Source of the DNA: Gallionellaceae bacterium | GTDB taxonomy: Bacteria; Pseudomonadota; Gammaproteobacteria; Burkholderiales; Gallionellaceae | Length of the DNA: 8,202 bases | Direction: 5' to 3' | NCBI GenBank assembly: GCA_003151655.1 | Contig: PLYB01000350.1 | Coordinates: 1-8,202 of the forward strand | Shown here: positions 1 through 6,220 of the stretch, in pieces | Position numbering within the stretch: position 1 is the stretch's first letter | How the letters are laid out: every line of letters starts with the position of its first letter | The notes under the pieces: model-generated | What the model was told of the DNA's origin: nothing | What the model saw: only the letters and a program-made list of their open reading frames with translations | The model's database searches: none | Made by a program: the position numbers and the translations under genes

Positions 1-1866
1 ATCGACCTGTTCCAGACGCTGATCAAGGCAGCGGCGCGCGAGACGCGCTGTGCCGATCTGGATTCGCCTTCGCTGAAAGTTCTGGCCGACCATATTCGTG
101 CCTGTTCCTTCCTTATCTCCGATGGCGTAATTCCCGGCAATGAAGGTCGCGGCTATGTGTTGCGCCGGATTATTCGCCGCGCGATTCGTCACGGCTACAA
201 GCTGGGTGCGCGTGCTGCGTTCTTCCATAAGTTAGTGCCTGATCTGGTGGAGCAAATGGGTGTTGCCTATCCTGAATTGGCTTCGGCGCAAGTACGCGTG
301 ATGGAGATACTCAAGCAGGAAGAGGAGCGCTTCTTCGCTACTATCGAAAACGGCATGGCAATTCTCGAAGCTGATCTGGTTGAGATAAAGAGACAGGGCA
401 TTTCGATATTTAACGGCGAGACAGCATTCAAACTGCACGATACCTTTGGCTTTCCACTCGATCTGACTCAAGACGTGTGCCGCGAACACGGTGTCAGTGT
501 TGACGCTGCCGCTTTCGACAAGGCGATGGCGCATCAAAAAGAACAGGCGCGTTCCGCAGGCAAGTTCAAGATGGCGGCGAACCTTGAGTATACCGGCCCG
601 ACCACTACCTTCCACGGATACGACACATTGGAACACAAGGGCAACATCCTCGCCTTGTACAAAGACGGTGTATCAGTGAATGCGCTGAATGAAGGCGACA
701 TTGGTGTGGTGGTGCTGGATGACACGCCGTTCTATGCCGAGTCTGGCGGTCAGGCGGGCGATAGCGGCGAACTGCGCAGTGTGCATGGCATCTTTGCGGT
801 GGAAGATACGCAGAAGATTCAGGCGACCGTGTTCGGTCATCACGGCGTGGTGAAGACGGGTAAGTTGACCGTGGGTAACAATGTCACCGCCAAGGTGGAT
901 GTCGCGGCGCGTAGCCGTACTATGCGCAACCACTCGGCCACGCATTTGATGCACAAGGCTTTGCGCGAAGTGCTGGGCAGCCATGTGCAGCAAAAAGGTT
1001 CGCAGGTGGATAGCGATAAGACCCGTTTCGACTTCGTGCATACGCAGCCGATGACGGATGCGGAGATACGCAAAGTTGAAGCGATTGTGAATGCGGAAAT
1101 TCTTGCCAATGCCGCCTGTCAGGCGCGCGAGATGGCTATCGAAGATGCGCAAAAAACCGGTGCCATGATGCTGTTCGGAGAGAAATACGGTGACGTGGTA
1201 CGCGTGATTGATATCGGCTCGTCTATCGAGTTGTGCGGCGGTACACACGTCAAGCGCACGGGTGACATCGGGTTGTTCAAGATCGTGGCCGAGAGCGGCG
1301 TAGCCGCCGGTGTGCGCCGCCTCGAAGCGGTGACGGGCGAGGGTGCCTTGGCGCGGATGAATGCTCAGGAACAACAGTTGCAACAAGTGGCCGATGCCGT
1401 GAAGGCGCAACCGCATGAAGCCGCGACTCGCATCGGGCAAATTCTCGATAACATGAAGTCGCTGGAAAAAGAACTGGCTGCCTTGAAATCCAAACTGGCC
1501 TCCGCACAGGGCGACGAGTTGCTGGGTCAAGCGCAAGATGTTAACGGCGTGAAAGTGCTGGCAGCCAAGCTGGACGGAGCAGACGCAGCAGTGTTGCGCG
1601 AAACGCTGGACAAGCTGAAAGACAAACTTAAATCAGCCGCGATTGTCTTGGCATCGGTAAACGACGGTAAAGTGAGTCTGATCGCGGGTGTGACTGCTGA
1701 TGCCACTGCGAAAGTAAAAGCGGGCGAGTTGGTCAATTTTATTGCGCAACAAGTCGGCGGCAAAGGCGGTGGCAGGCCGGACATGGCGCAAGCAGGAGGG
1801 ACTCAGCCGGAGCATTTGGCGGCAGCACTGGCCTCGGTACATGCATGGGTGAAGGCCAAGTTTTAA
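1..1866 (+). CDS. alaS: Alanyl-tRNA synthetase, 3' portion (5'-truncated by window)
   Basis: Class II aminoacyl-tRNA synthetase that charges tRNA-Ala with alanine in the cytoplasm and clears mischarged Ser/Gly-tRNA-Ala. The frame is open from base 1, so the gene begins upstream; 621 codons are visible, and against the roughly 875-residue family length about 250 N-terminal residues (most of the aminoacylation core) are missing. In window codon numbering, the end of the catalytic/tRNA-recognition region includes RGYVLRRIIRRAIRHG (about 51-66). The editing domain has the zinc-site pair HSATH (311-315) and CGGTH (412-416), spaced as in the family. A coiled-coil-like stretch follows (about 455-505), then the C-Ala domain with the glycine-rich GGKGGGRPDMAQAGG near the C-terminus. 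It ends in TAA at 1864-1866. All editing residues I can check are present, so it looks functional. An internal ATG at 157 is not the start, because clear AlaRS sequence precedes it. Confidence 0.97.
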   Translation: MDLFQTLIKAAARETRCADLDSPSLKVLADHIRACSFLISDGVIPGNEGRGYVLRRIIRRAIRHGYKLGARAAFFHKLVPDLVEQMGVAYPELASAQVRVMEILKQEEERFFATIENGMAILEADLVEIKRQGISIFNGETAFKLHDTFGFPLDLTQDVCREHGVSVDAAAFDKAMAHQKEQARSAGKFKMAANLEYTGPTTTFHGYDTLEHKGNILALYKDGVSVNALNEGDIGVVVLDDTPFYAESGGQAGDSGELRSVHGIFAVEDTQKIQATVFGHHGVVKTGKLTVGNNVTAKVDVAARSRTMRNHSATHLMHKALREVLGSHVQQKGSQVDSDKTRFDFVHTQPMTDAEIRKVEAIVNAEILANAACQAREMAIEDAQKTGAMMLFGEKYGDVVRVIDIGSSIELCGGTHVKRTGDIGLFKIVAESGVAAGVRRLEAVTGEGALARMNAQEQQLQQVADAVKAQPHEAATRIGQILDNMKSLEKELAALKSKLASAQGDELLGQAQDVNGVKVLAAKLDGADAAVLRETLDKLKDKLKSAAIVLASVNDGKVSLIAGVTADATAKVKAGELVNFIAQQVGGKGGGRPDMAQAGGTQPEHLAAALASVHAWVKAKF

Positions 1867-1923
1867 ACGAAATAAGGTGATTTCTAATTAACAAATTCCA
1901 CCAAATATTTGTTTATTATGCTA

Positions 1924-1932
1924 TGTTATAAG
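1924..1932 (+). promoter_or_regulatory. Possible extended -10 promoter for the response regulator
   Basis: The sequence TGTTATAAG fits an extended -10 element (TG-N-TATAAG, 5 of 6 matches to TATAAT) in the AT-rich gap after alaS. No good -35 hexamer lies 16-18 bp upstream, which extended -10 promoters can tolerate. It would start transcription near 1938-1940 and give a leader of about 50 nt. It is a motif match by eye only, and AT-rich DNA yields such matches by chance. Confidence 0.3.
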
Positions 1933-1990
1933 ATGCGTAAACAAGAATAGTACAGTTTTAGACTAGTTGTCTTGTTGGAGACGGGCCAGA

Positions 1991-2452
1991 ATGGACATTG
2001 TTAGAAGCACTGTTTTATTGGTAGAAGATGATCCGATAGAAATCGATCAGGCTCGTCGCGCCTGCGAGTTGTGGGATTCTACCTTGCAATTAGTGGTGGT
2101 TGAAGACAGTACAGAAGCTTTGGAGTGGCTTTCGAAAGCCACGGAAGAACACAATCCCTTGCCCAAATTGATTTTGCTGGATTTGAAGTTGCCCCGTCTC
2201 ATCGGCCTTGCAGTATTGCGCCGATTACGCATGAACTCTTACACGTGGGATTTGCCCATAATCGTCTATTCCAAAGTACATGAACCCTCTGACGTGGTGC
2301 TCAGTTATCAAGTCGGCGCGAATAGCTTTGTGAACAAGCCCGAGGACATTGATCAGTTCAGCGACATGTTGCGCGAGCTATCAGATTACTGGCTGATTCC
2401 GCGCCAGCGTAAACTAAGCTTTAACGCGAATTCAAGCGTTGGGGTGACGTAG
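1991..2452 (+). CDS. Single-domain response regulator (CheY/Rcp1-like receiver)
   Basis: Stand-alone receiver protein of 153 residues that should accept a phosphoryl group from a histidine kinase; its partner and output are not evident. The acidic pair is D13-D14 (VLLVEDDP), the phospho-acceptor is D64 in LILLDLKLP, the switch Ser/Thr position is S94 (IIVYSK) and the conserved lysine is K116 in VNKP. The spacing matches a full REC fold, and about 35 residues follow K116 with no recognisable DNA-binding or enzymatic domain. Its style (long loop before LILLDLKLP, NKP end) resembles the Rcp1-type regulators often paired with phytochrome-like kinases; that is family resemblance, not proof. I chose ATG 1991 because GGAG at 1977-1980 precedes it by 10 nt and the receiver fold starts right there; an in-frame TTG at 1967 would add eight atypical residues. 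No kinase gene lies beside it. It follows alaS on the same strand after 124 bp and converges on the mutase gene 20 bp away. Confidence 0.88.
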   Translation: MDIVRSTVLLVEDDPIEIDQARRACELWDSTLQLVVVEDSTEALEWLSKATEEHNPLPKLILLDLKLPRLIGLAVLRRLRMNSYTWDLPIIVYSKVHEPSDVVLSYQVGANSFVNKPEDIDQFSDMLRELSDYWLIPRQRKLSFNANSSVGVT

Positions 2453-2472
2453 CGATTGCCTCCGTTAAATGG

Positions 2473-3849
2473 TTAAAACGGTAGCTGCAATGCCGGGTTG
2501 GCTTTCAGTAAAACCGAGCGGAAATCTTCCTGTATTCTTTTCAGTCCTGCTGCATCATCCGCTTCGAAGCGCAGTACGATTACCGGCGTGGTATTCGACG
2601 GACGCATCAGCCCGAAGCCATCCGCATATTCTACCCGCAAGCCATCAATGGTGATGATGTCACGCGCACCTTCGAACTTTGCTTCCGTGCGCAAGCGTGT
2701 GATCAAAGCGTGGTTCTCTCCTTCCTTTGTTTGGATGTGCAACTCGGGTGTGCTCACAGCATCCGGCAAATCGTTCAGCGTCGCATTCGGGTCGGCAACC
2801 TTGCTCAGTATTTCGAGTAGACGCGCTCCGGCATAAAGGCCGTCATCAAAGCCGTACCAGCGTTCTTTGAAAAATACATGACCGCTCATTTCTCCCGCCA
2901 GCAATGCTCCAGTCTCTTTCATCTTGGCTTTGACCAAAGAGTGCCCGGTTTTCCACAGTGTTGGTTTGCCGCTGTGTTCGCGTATCCAACTGAATAAATT
3001 GCGCGTGGATTTTACGTCGAAGATAATCTCGGCACCCGCATTGCGGCTCAATACATCGGCGGCGAACAGCATTAACTGGCGGTCTGGATAGATGATGTTG
3101 CCGTTCTTGGTGACCACACCCAAACGGTCGCCATCGCCGTCGAATGCTAAGCCTATTTCACTTTCATTTTGCGCCAGCGCCGCGATCAAATCTTGCAGAT
3201 TATGCGGGTCGGATGGATCGGGATGGTGATTGGGGAAGTTGCCGTCCACTTCGCAAAACATTTCGGTCACCGTGCAACCTAATTGGCGATACAGATTGGC
3301 AACGAAGTCGCCCGCCACCCCGTTACCGCAATCCACGGTGACGTTGAGCGGGCGAGCCAGTTTGATGTCGGACACGATGCGCGCGATGTATTCCGGTGCG
3401 ATGTCGTATTGCGAGTAGTTACCGGAGCCGTGCGTCAAATTGCCAGTTTCGATACGGGTGCGCAAGGACTGGATGGTGTCGCCGGAAAGCGTCTCACCCG
3501 CCAGCACCATCTTTAAACCGTTGTAGTCGGGTGGGTTGTGGCTACCGGTAATCATCACGCCGCAATCGGTGTTCAATTGGAAGGCCGCGAAATACACCAT
3601 CGGTGTGGCGACGCGCCCTACATCAATCACATTGATGCCGCTCTTCTGAATGCCGCGCGCCAGCGCTTTGGCAAAACTTTCGCCGGACAAACGCCCGTCG
3701 CGCCCGATAGCAATGGTGTGCTGTTTGCGCGCACTGGCTTCTGAGCCGATAGCATGGCCGATCTGCTCGACGATCTCGTCGGTCAGCGTCTTGCCGACGA
3801 TGCCACGGATGTCATAGGCTTTGAATATTTCTTTGGGTAAGGCACTCAT
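2473..3849 (-). CDS. Phosphomannomutase/phosphoglucomutase (AlgC/ManB-type)
   Basis: Alpha-D-phosphohexomutase of 458 residues, the usual length for AlgC-like enzymes. It interconverts the 1- and 6-phosphates of mannose and/or glucose, feeding GDP-mannose or UDP-glucose and so LPS, exopolysaccharide or glycogen synthesis. All four signature loops are visible: the phosphoserine loop TGSHNPPDYNG with S103, the Mg2+ loop DGDGDR with D237, D239 and D241, the sugar-specificity loop GEMSGH (319-324) and the phosphate-binding loop RPSNTTP (417-423). The GEMSGH form is typical of dual PMM/PGM enzymes, but sugar preference cannot be settled from sequence. Start ATG at 3849 is supported by GGAG (3858-3861, minus strand) 8 nt upstream; a longer reading frame upstream lies inside waaF. 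Its ATG overlaps the waaF TGA as ATGA, suggesting translational coupling. It is the last gene of the minus-strand cluster. The symbols manB, algC or pgm are all used for this family, so I leave the symbol empty. Confidence 0.94.
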   Translation of the reverse strand: MSALPKEIFKAYDIRGIVGKTLTDEIVEQIGHAIGSEASARKQHTIAIGRDGRLSGESFAKALARGIQKSGINVIDVGRVATPMVYFAAFQLNTDCGVMITGSHNPPDYNGLKMVLAGETLSGDTIQSLRTRIETGNLTHGSGNYSQYDIAPEYIARIVSDIKLARPLNVTVDCGNGVAGDFVANLYRQLGCTVTEMFCEVDGNFPNHHPDPSDPHNLQDLIAALAQNESEIGLAFDGDGDRLGVVTKNGNIIYPDRQLMLFAADVLSRNAGAEIIFDVKSTRNLFSWIREHSGKPTLWKTGHSLVKAKMKETGALLAGEMSGHVFFKERWYGFDDGLYAGARLLEILSKVADPNATLNDLPDAVSTPELHIQTKEGENHALITRLRTEAKFEGARDIITIDGLRVEYADGFGLMRPSNTTPVIVLRFEADDAAGLKRIQEDFRSVLLKANPALQLPF

Positions 3850-4865
3850 TTTTGTTTCTCCAAAATAGCAATTGCATGCTTGCCGACTTCGGACGGAGTC
3901 AGTTGCATCATGCAATTAAAGTGACCCAGCGGGCATTCGCGCTTGAAGCACGGGCTGCATGGCAGATCAAGTTTGAGCACCTGTGCTTGATCAGACAATG
4001 GCGGGGTGAATTGCGGGCTGCTGGAGCCGAAGATCGCCAGCATTGGCCGGTCTAGTGCGGCAGCGATATGCATCAATCCTGAATCATTGCTTACCACCAA
4101 GTTGGCGCAGGAGAGCAGGGCAATCGCATCGCTCAAGTCGGTTGATCCGCACAAATTGCGCACGGATGGATTGCCCAGTGACACGATCTTTTCAGCGACT
4201 TCCTTGTCCTTGGGCGAACCGATCAGCCACACCGCATAGCCCTGTGCGCGTAATTGCTGCGCCAGCTCGGCATAGTATTGCACCGGCCAACGCTTGGCCG
4301 GGCCGTACTCTGCACCGGGACAAAAGATCGCCACGGGCTGATCGAGCGTCAGGTCGAGTTTACGTAATACTTGTTGGCGCGCTTCATCGCTAACGATTAA
4401 ATGCGGATGCGGAATAGCGTCTGCTATTTCATCGCATGTCGCTTCGGCGAGTTGCGCGAAACGCTCCACCATCAACGGCAATTTTTCTTTATCCAGTTTG
4501 CGTGCATCGTTAAGCAGGCCGTATCGCATCTCGCCAGTGAAACCTATGCGCTGGGGGATGTTGGCGAAGAAGGGAACCAGTGCGGATTTGAGCGAGTTGG
4601 GCAGCACATACGCGGCATCGTAATGGCTGGCCTGCAATTGTTTGCCGAGACGATAGCGCGCGAGCAATTGCAATGCGCCATGCGGAAACGGATTGACGAT
4701 GACTTCGTTCACCTCCGGCATTTGCTTGAGTAGCAATACTGTCCACGGCGGGGCAAGCACATCAATGCGGCAATCGGGGAAGCGCTGCTTGAGACGCAGC
4801 AGCATCGGCTGCATCAACATGCAGTCGCCTACCCAACTGGGAGCAACTACCAGAATTTTTTGCAT
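3846..4865 (-). CDS. waaF: LPS heptosyltransferase II (glycosyltransferase family 9)
   Basis: GT9 glycosyltransferase of 339 residues (WaaF/RfaF is about 350), which adds the second L-glycero-D-manno-heptose to the LPS inner core on the cytoplasmic face of the inner membrane, using ADP-heptose. The N-terminal fold begins MQKILVVAPSWVGD, with D14 at the proposed catalytic-base position of the family. The C-terminal nucleotide-sugar fold has CPGAEYGPAKRWP (182-194) and SNDSGLMHIAAA (259-270). A terminal cysteine cluster (C303, C306, C311, C318) is typical of WaaF rather than WaaC. ATG 4865 is chosen because the Rossmann strand starts immediately after it; a GTG at 4913 in the same frame would put 16 extra residues over the upstream gene. 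No good Shine-Dalgarno precedes ATG 4865, so it may rely on coupling to the zinc-finger gene that stops 22 bp upstream. It overlaps the mutase gene by 4 bp. Confidence 0.93.
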   Translation of the reverse strand: MQKILVVAPSWVGDCMLMQPMLLRLKQRFPDCRIDVLAPPWTVLLLKQMPEVNEVIVNPFPHGALQLLARYRLGKQLQASHYDAAYVLPNSLKSALVPFFANIPQRIGFTGEMRYGLLNDARKLDKEKLPLMVERFAQLAEATCDEIADAIPHPHLIVSDEARQQVLRKLDLTLDQPVAIFCPGAEYGPAKRWPVQYYAELAQQLRAQGYAVWLIGSPKDKEVAEKIVSLGNPSVRNLCGSTDLSDAIALLSCANLVVSNDSGLMHIAAALDRPMLAIFGSSSPQFTPPLSDQAQVLKLDLPCSPCFKRECPLGHFNCMMQLTPSEVGKHAIAILEKQK

Positions 4866-4887
4866 GAGGTAGTAAGCGAATCGGGAA

Positions 4888-5079
4888 TCAGTGATGGCCT
4901 TTGGGCAGCTCACCCTTTAGTTTGTATGTGGTGCCGCAATAGGGACAGCTAGCCGTACCCAATTTCTCTACCGGAATAGCCACTCTGGGGTGAGAATTCC
5001 AGAGCGACTGGTTAGGCGTGGGGCAAAACAGCGGCAGTGCATCGGCAGTGACTTCAATATAACTAACTTCAGATTTCAT
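4888..5079 (-). CDS. Small CHCC zinc-finger protein
   Basis: A 63-residue protein with the zf-CHCC pattern: C19 (LFCPTP), H30 (NSHPRV), and C45-P-Y-C48 followed by GTTYKL. Four ligands in this order match the small zinc-binding family related to the mitochondrial complex I accessory subunit NDUFS6. Its bacterial role is not firmly established, so I name only the fold. There is no signal peptide or membrane segment, so it is probably cytoplasmic. ATG 5079 is well supported by AGGAG (minus strand, 5087-5091) 7 nt upstream; an alternative upstream start would add 11 residues overlapping the end of ilvE. It sits 29 bp downstream of ilvE and 22 bp upstream of waaF in the same direction. I recall this ilvE / zinc-finger / waaF order from other betaproteobacteria but have not checked it. 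Confidence 0.9.
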   Translation of the reverse strand: MKSEVSYIEVTADALPLFCPTPNQSLWNSHPRVAIPVEKLGTASCPYCGTTYKLKGELPKGHH

Positions 5080-5108
5080 GTACTCTCTCCTGAGTGCCCC
5101 TGCCGCGA

Positions 5109-6029
5109 TCAAACGTGATCCAGCCAGCCCGCATATTTTTCATTTTTTCCGCCGACGATGTCGAAAAACAGCGCTTGCAACTTCGCCGTGATCGGCCCGC
5201 GACTACCCGATCCGATGGTGCGGTTGTCCAGTTCTCGTATCGGTGTTACTTCGGCGGCAGTACCGGTGAAAAATGCTTCATCAGCGCAATACACTTCGTC
5301 GCGCGTGATGCGCTTTTCGATCAGCTCGATGCCCAAGTCTTTTGCCAGCGTGATAATGGAGTCGCGCGTGATCCCTTCCAGGCAGGAAGTCAGGTCGGGC
5401 GTATATAGCTTGCCTTTTTTCACGATGAAAATGTTCTCGCCCGCGCCTTCGGCAACATAGCCGTCTACGTCCAGCAACAGTGCTTCATCGTAGCCGTCAT
5501 GCGCCACTTCCTGATGCGCCAGAATGGAGTTGGTATAAGTGCCCACCGATTTGGAACGGCACATATTGACGTTCACATGGTGACGGGTGAAGCTCGAGGT
5601 CTTTACGCGAATACCTTTCGCCATACCTTCTTCGCCCAGATACGCGCCCCAAGGCCAAGCCGCAACGGCCACGTGAGTACTGATGCCGGTAGCGGCGATA
5701 CCCATCGCTTCCGAACCGTAGAACGCGATAGGACGGATATAACAGGACTCCAACTTGTTGGCGCGCACCACTTCCTTTTGCGCTTCCAACAGGGTCTCTT
5801 TGTCATATGGCATGTTCATCTTAAAGATGTAAGCCGAATTAAACAGACGATCCGTGTGATCCTTCAAACGGAAAATTGCCGTGCCTTGCGTGGTCTTGTA
5901 TGCCCGAACACCTTCAAACACGCCCATGCCGTAATGCAAAGTATGGGTGAGTACGTGAGTGGTGGCTTCGCGCCAAGGCACGAGCTTACCGTCGTGCCAG
6001 ATAAAGCCATCGCGGTCGGACATAGACAT
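5109..6029 (-). CDS. ilvE: Branched-chain amino acid aminotransferase
   Basis: PLP-dependent fold-type IV transaminase of 306 residues (E. coli IlvE is 309). It catalyses the last step of valine, leucine and isoleucine synthesis, or the first step of their breakdown, with 2-oxoglutarate/glutamate as partner. The N-terminal block HTLHYGMGVFEGVRAY (30-45) is a family signature. The PLP lysine is K160 in NMCRSKSVGTY, and E194 in YVAEGAGENIF is the pyridine-nitrogen contact. The LEGITRDSI and FFTGTAAEVTPI motifs follow, the latter a cofactor-phosphate-binding region. Start choice: ATG 6029 (MSMSDRDGF) is preferred, with AGGA 10 nt upstream; ATG 6023 or TTG 6035 remain possible and would change only two residues either way. 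It is the first gene of the minus-strand cluster and has a promoter-like sequence upstream at 6073-6101. Nothing looks damaged. Confidence 0.96.
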   Translation of the reverse strand: MSMSDRDGFIWHDGKLVPWREATTHVLTHTLHYGMGVFEGVRAYKTTQGTAIFRLKDHTDRLFNSAYIFKMNMPYDKETLLEAQKEVVRANKLESCYIRPIAFYGSEAMGIAATGISTHVAVAAWPWGAYLGEEGMAKGIRVKTSSFTRHHVNVNMCRSKSVGTYTNSILAHQEVAHDGYDEALLLDVDGYVAEGAGENIFIVKKGKLYTPDLTSCLEGITRDSIITLAKDLGIELIEKRITRDEVYCADEAFFTGTAAEVTPIRELDNRTIGSGSRGPITAKLQALFFDIVGGKNEKYAGWLDHV

Positions 6030-6072
6030 GATCAATTTTTCCTATAAAAAGTAGAATGCAAGGCAAGTCGTG

Positions 6073-6101
6073 ATTCTAGCTTGTTCGGGATGTTTTATGA
6101 A
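6073..6101 (-). promoter_or_regulatory. Candidate sigma70 promoter for the ilvE-waaF cluster
   Basis: On the minus strand TTCATA (6101-6096, 4 of 6 to TTGACA) and TAGAAT (6078-6073, 5 of 6 to TATAAT) are separated by exactly 17 bp. Transcription would begin near 6066 and leave a leader of about 37 nt before ATG 6029. It is the best-matching pair I found by eye in the divergent region; no experimental support is available. Confidence 0.4.
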
Positions 6102-6103
6102 GG

Positions 6104-6114
6104 GGCATAATGCC
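6104..6114. promoter_or_regulatory. Short palindrome GGCATaATGCC, possible operator
   Basis: A perfect 5+1+5 inverted repeat lies 2 bp beyond the -35 side of the candidate ilvE promoter, in the region shared with the divergent sensor gene. The position would suit a dimeric regulator, but 11 bp with 10 constrained bases can arise by chance, and I recognise no known operator consensus. Confidence 0.2.
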
Positions 6115-6166
6115 AAGTACCCTTTTCGGTATTGGATAATTCTTGAGTCCGCTCCCACGTAATTTT

Positions 6167-6175
6167 TGCTAGACT
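6167..6175 (+). promoter_or_regulatory. Possible extended -10 promoter for the PAS-GGDEF gene
   Basis: TGCTAGACT fits TG-N-TAnnnT, an extended -10 (4 of 6 to TATAAT). A TTGAGT at 6143-6148 is 21 bp away, too far for a standard -35. Transcription would start near 6182, about 40 nt before ATG 6221. The case rests on a weak motif match in the expected place. Confidence 0.25.
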
Positions 6176-6220
6176 GCAATCGGTGAAAATGTTGAATAGT
6201 GTCTTTGGTATAGGGGATTT

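Noticed and set aside
673..1536. Long minus-strand open frame (287 codons) opposite alaS
   Set aside because: It lies wholly antisense to well-conserved alaS codons, its product is rich in His/Arg/Leu as is typical of antisense shadows, and no family is recognisable.
1890..1913. Stem-loop AACAAAT / ATTTGTT as alaS terminator
   Set aside because: Seven A/T-dominated pairs with a 10-base loop would be too unstable for an intrinsic terminator, and no clean T-run follows.
1967..1990. TTG start giving an eight-residue extension of the response regulator
   Set aside because: The extension would cover the GGAG ribosome binding site, and the receiver fold begins right after ATG 1991.
2462..2481. 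CCGTT / AACGG inverted repeat between the two convergent genes as a bidirectional terminator
   Set aside because: Only five pairs with a 10-base loop, overlapping the mutase stop codon, and no U-tract; too weak to call.
4866..4913. GTG start giving a 16-residue extension of waaF
   Set aside because: It overlaps the end of the zinc-finger gene, and GT9 proteins normally begin with the first Rossmann strand, here MQKILVVAPSWVGD.
5499..6047. Plus-strand open frame of 182 codons opposite ilvE
   Set aside because: It is antisense to the N-terminal half of ilvE, whose motifs are intact; its product has no recognisable domain.
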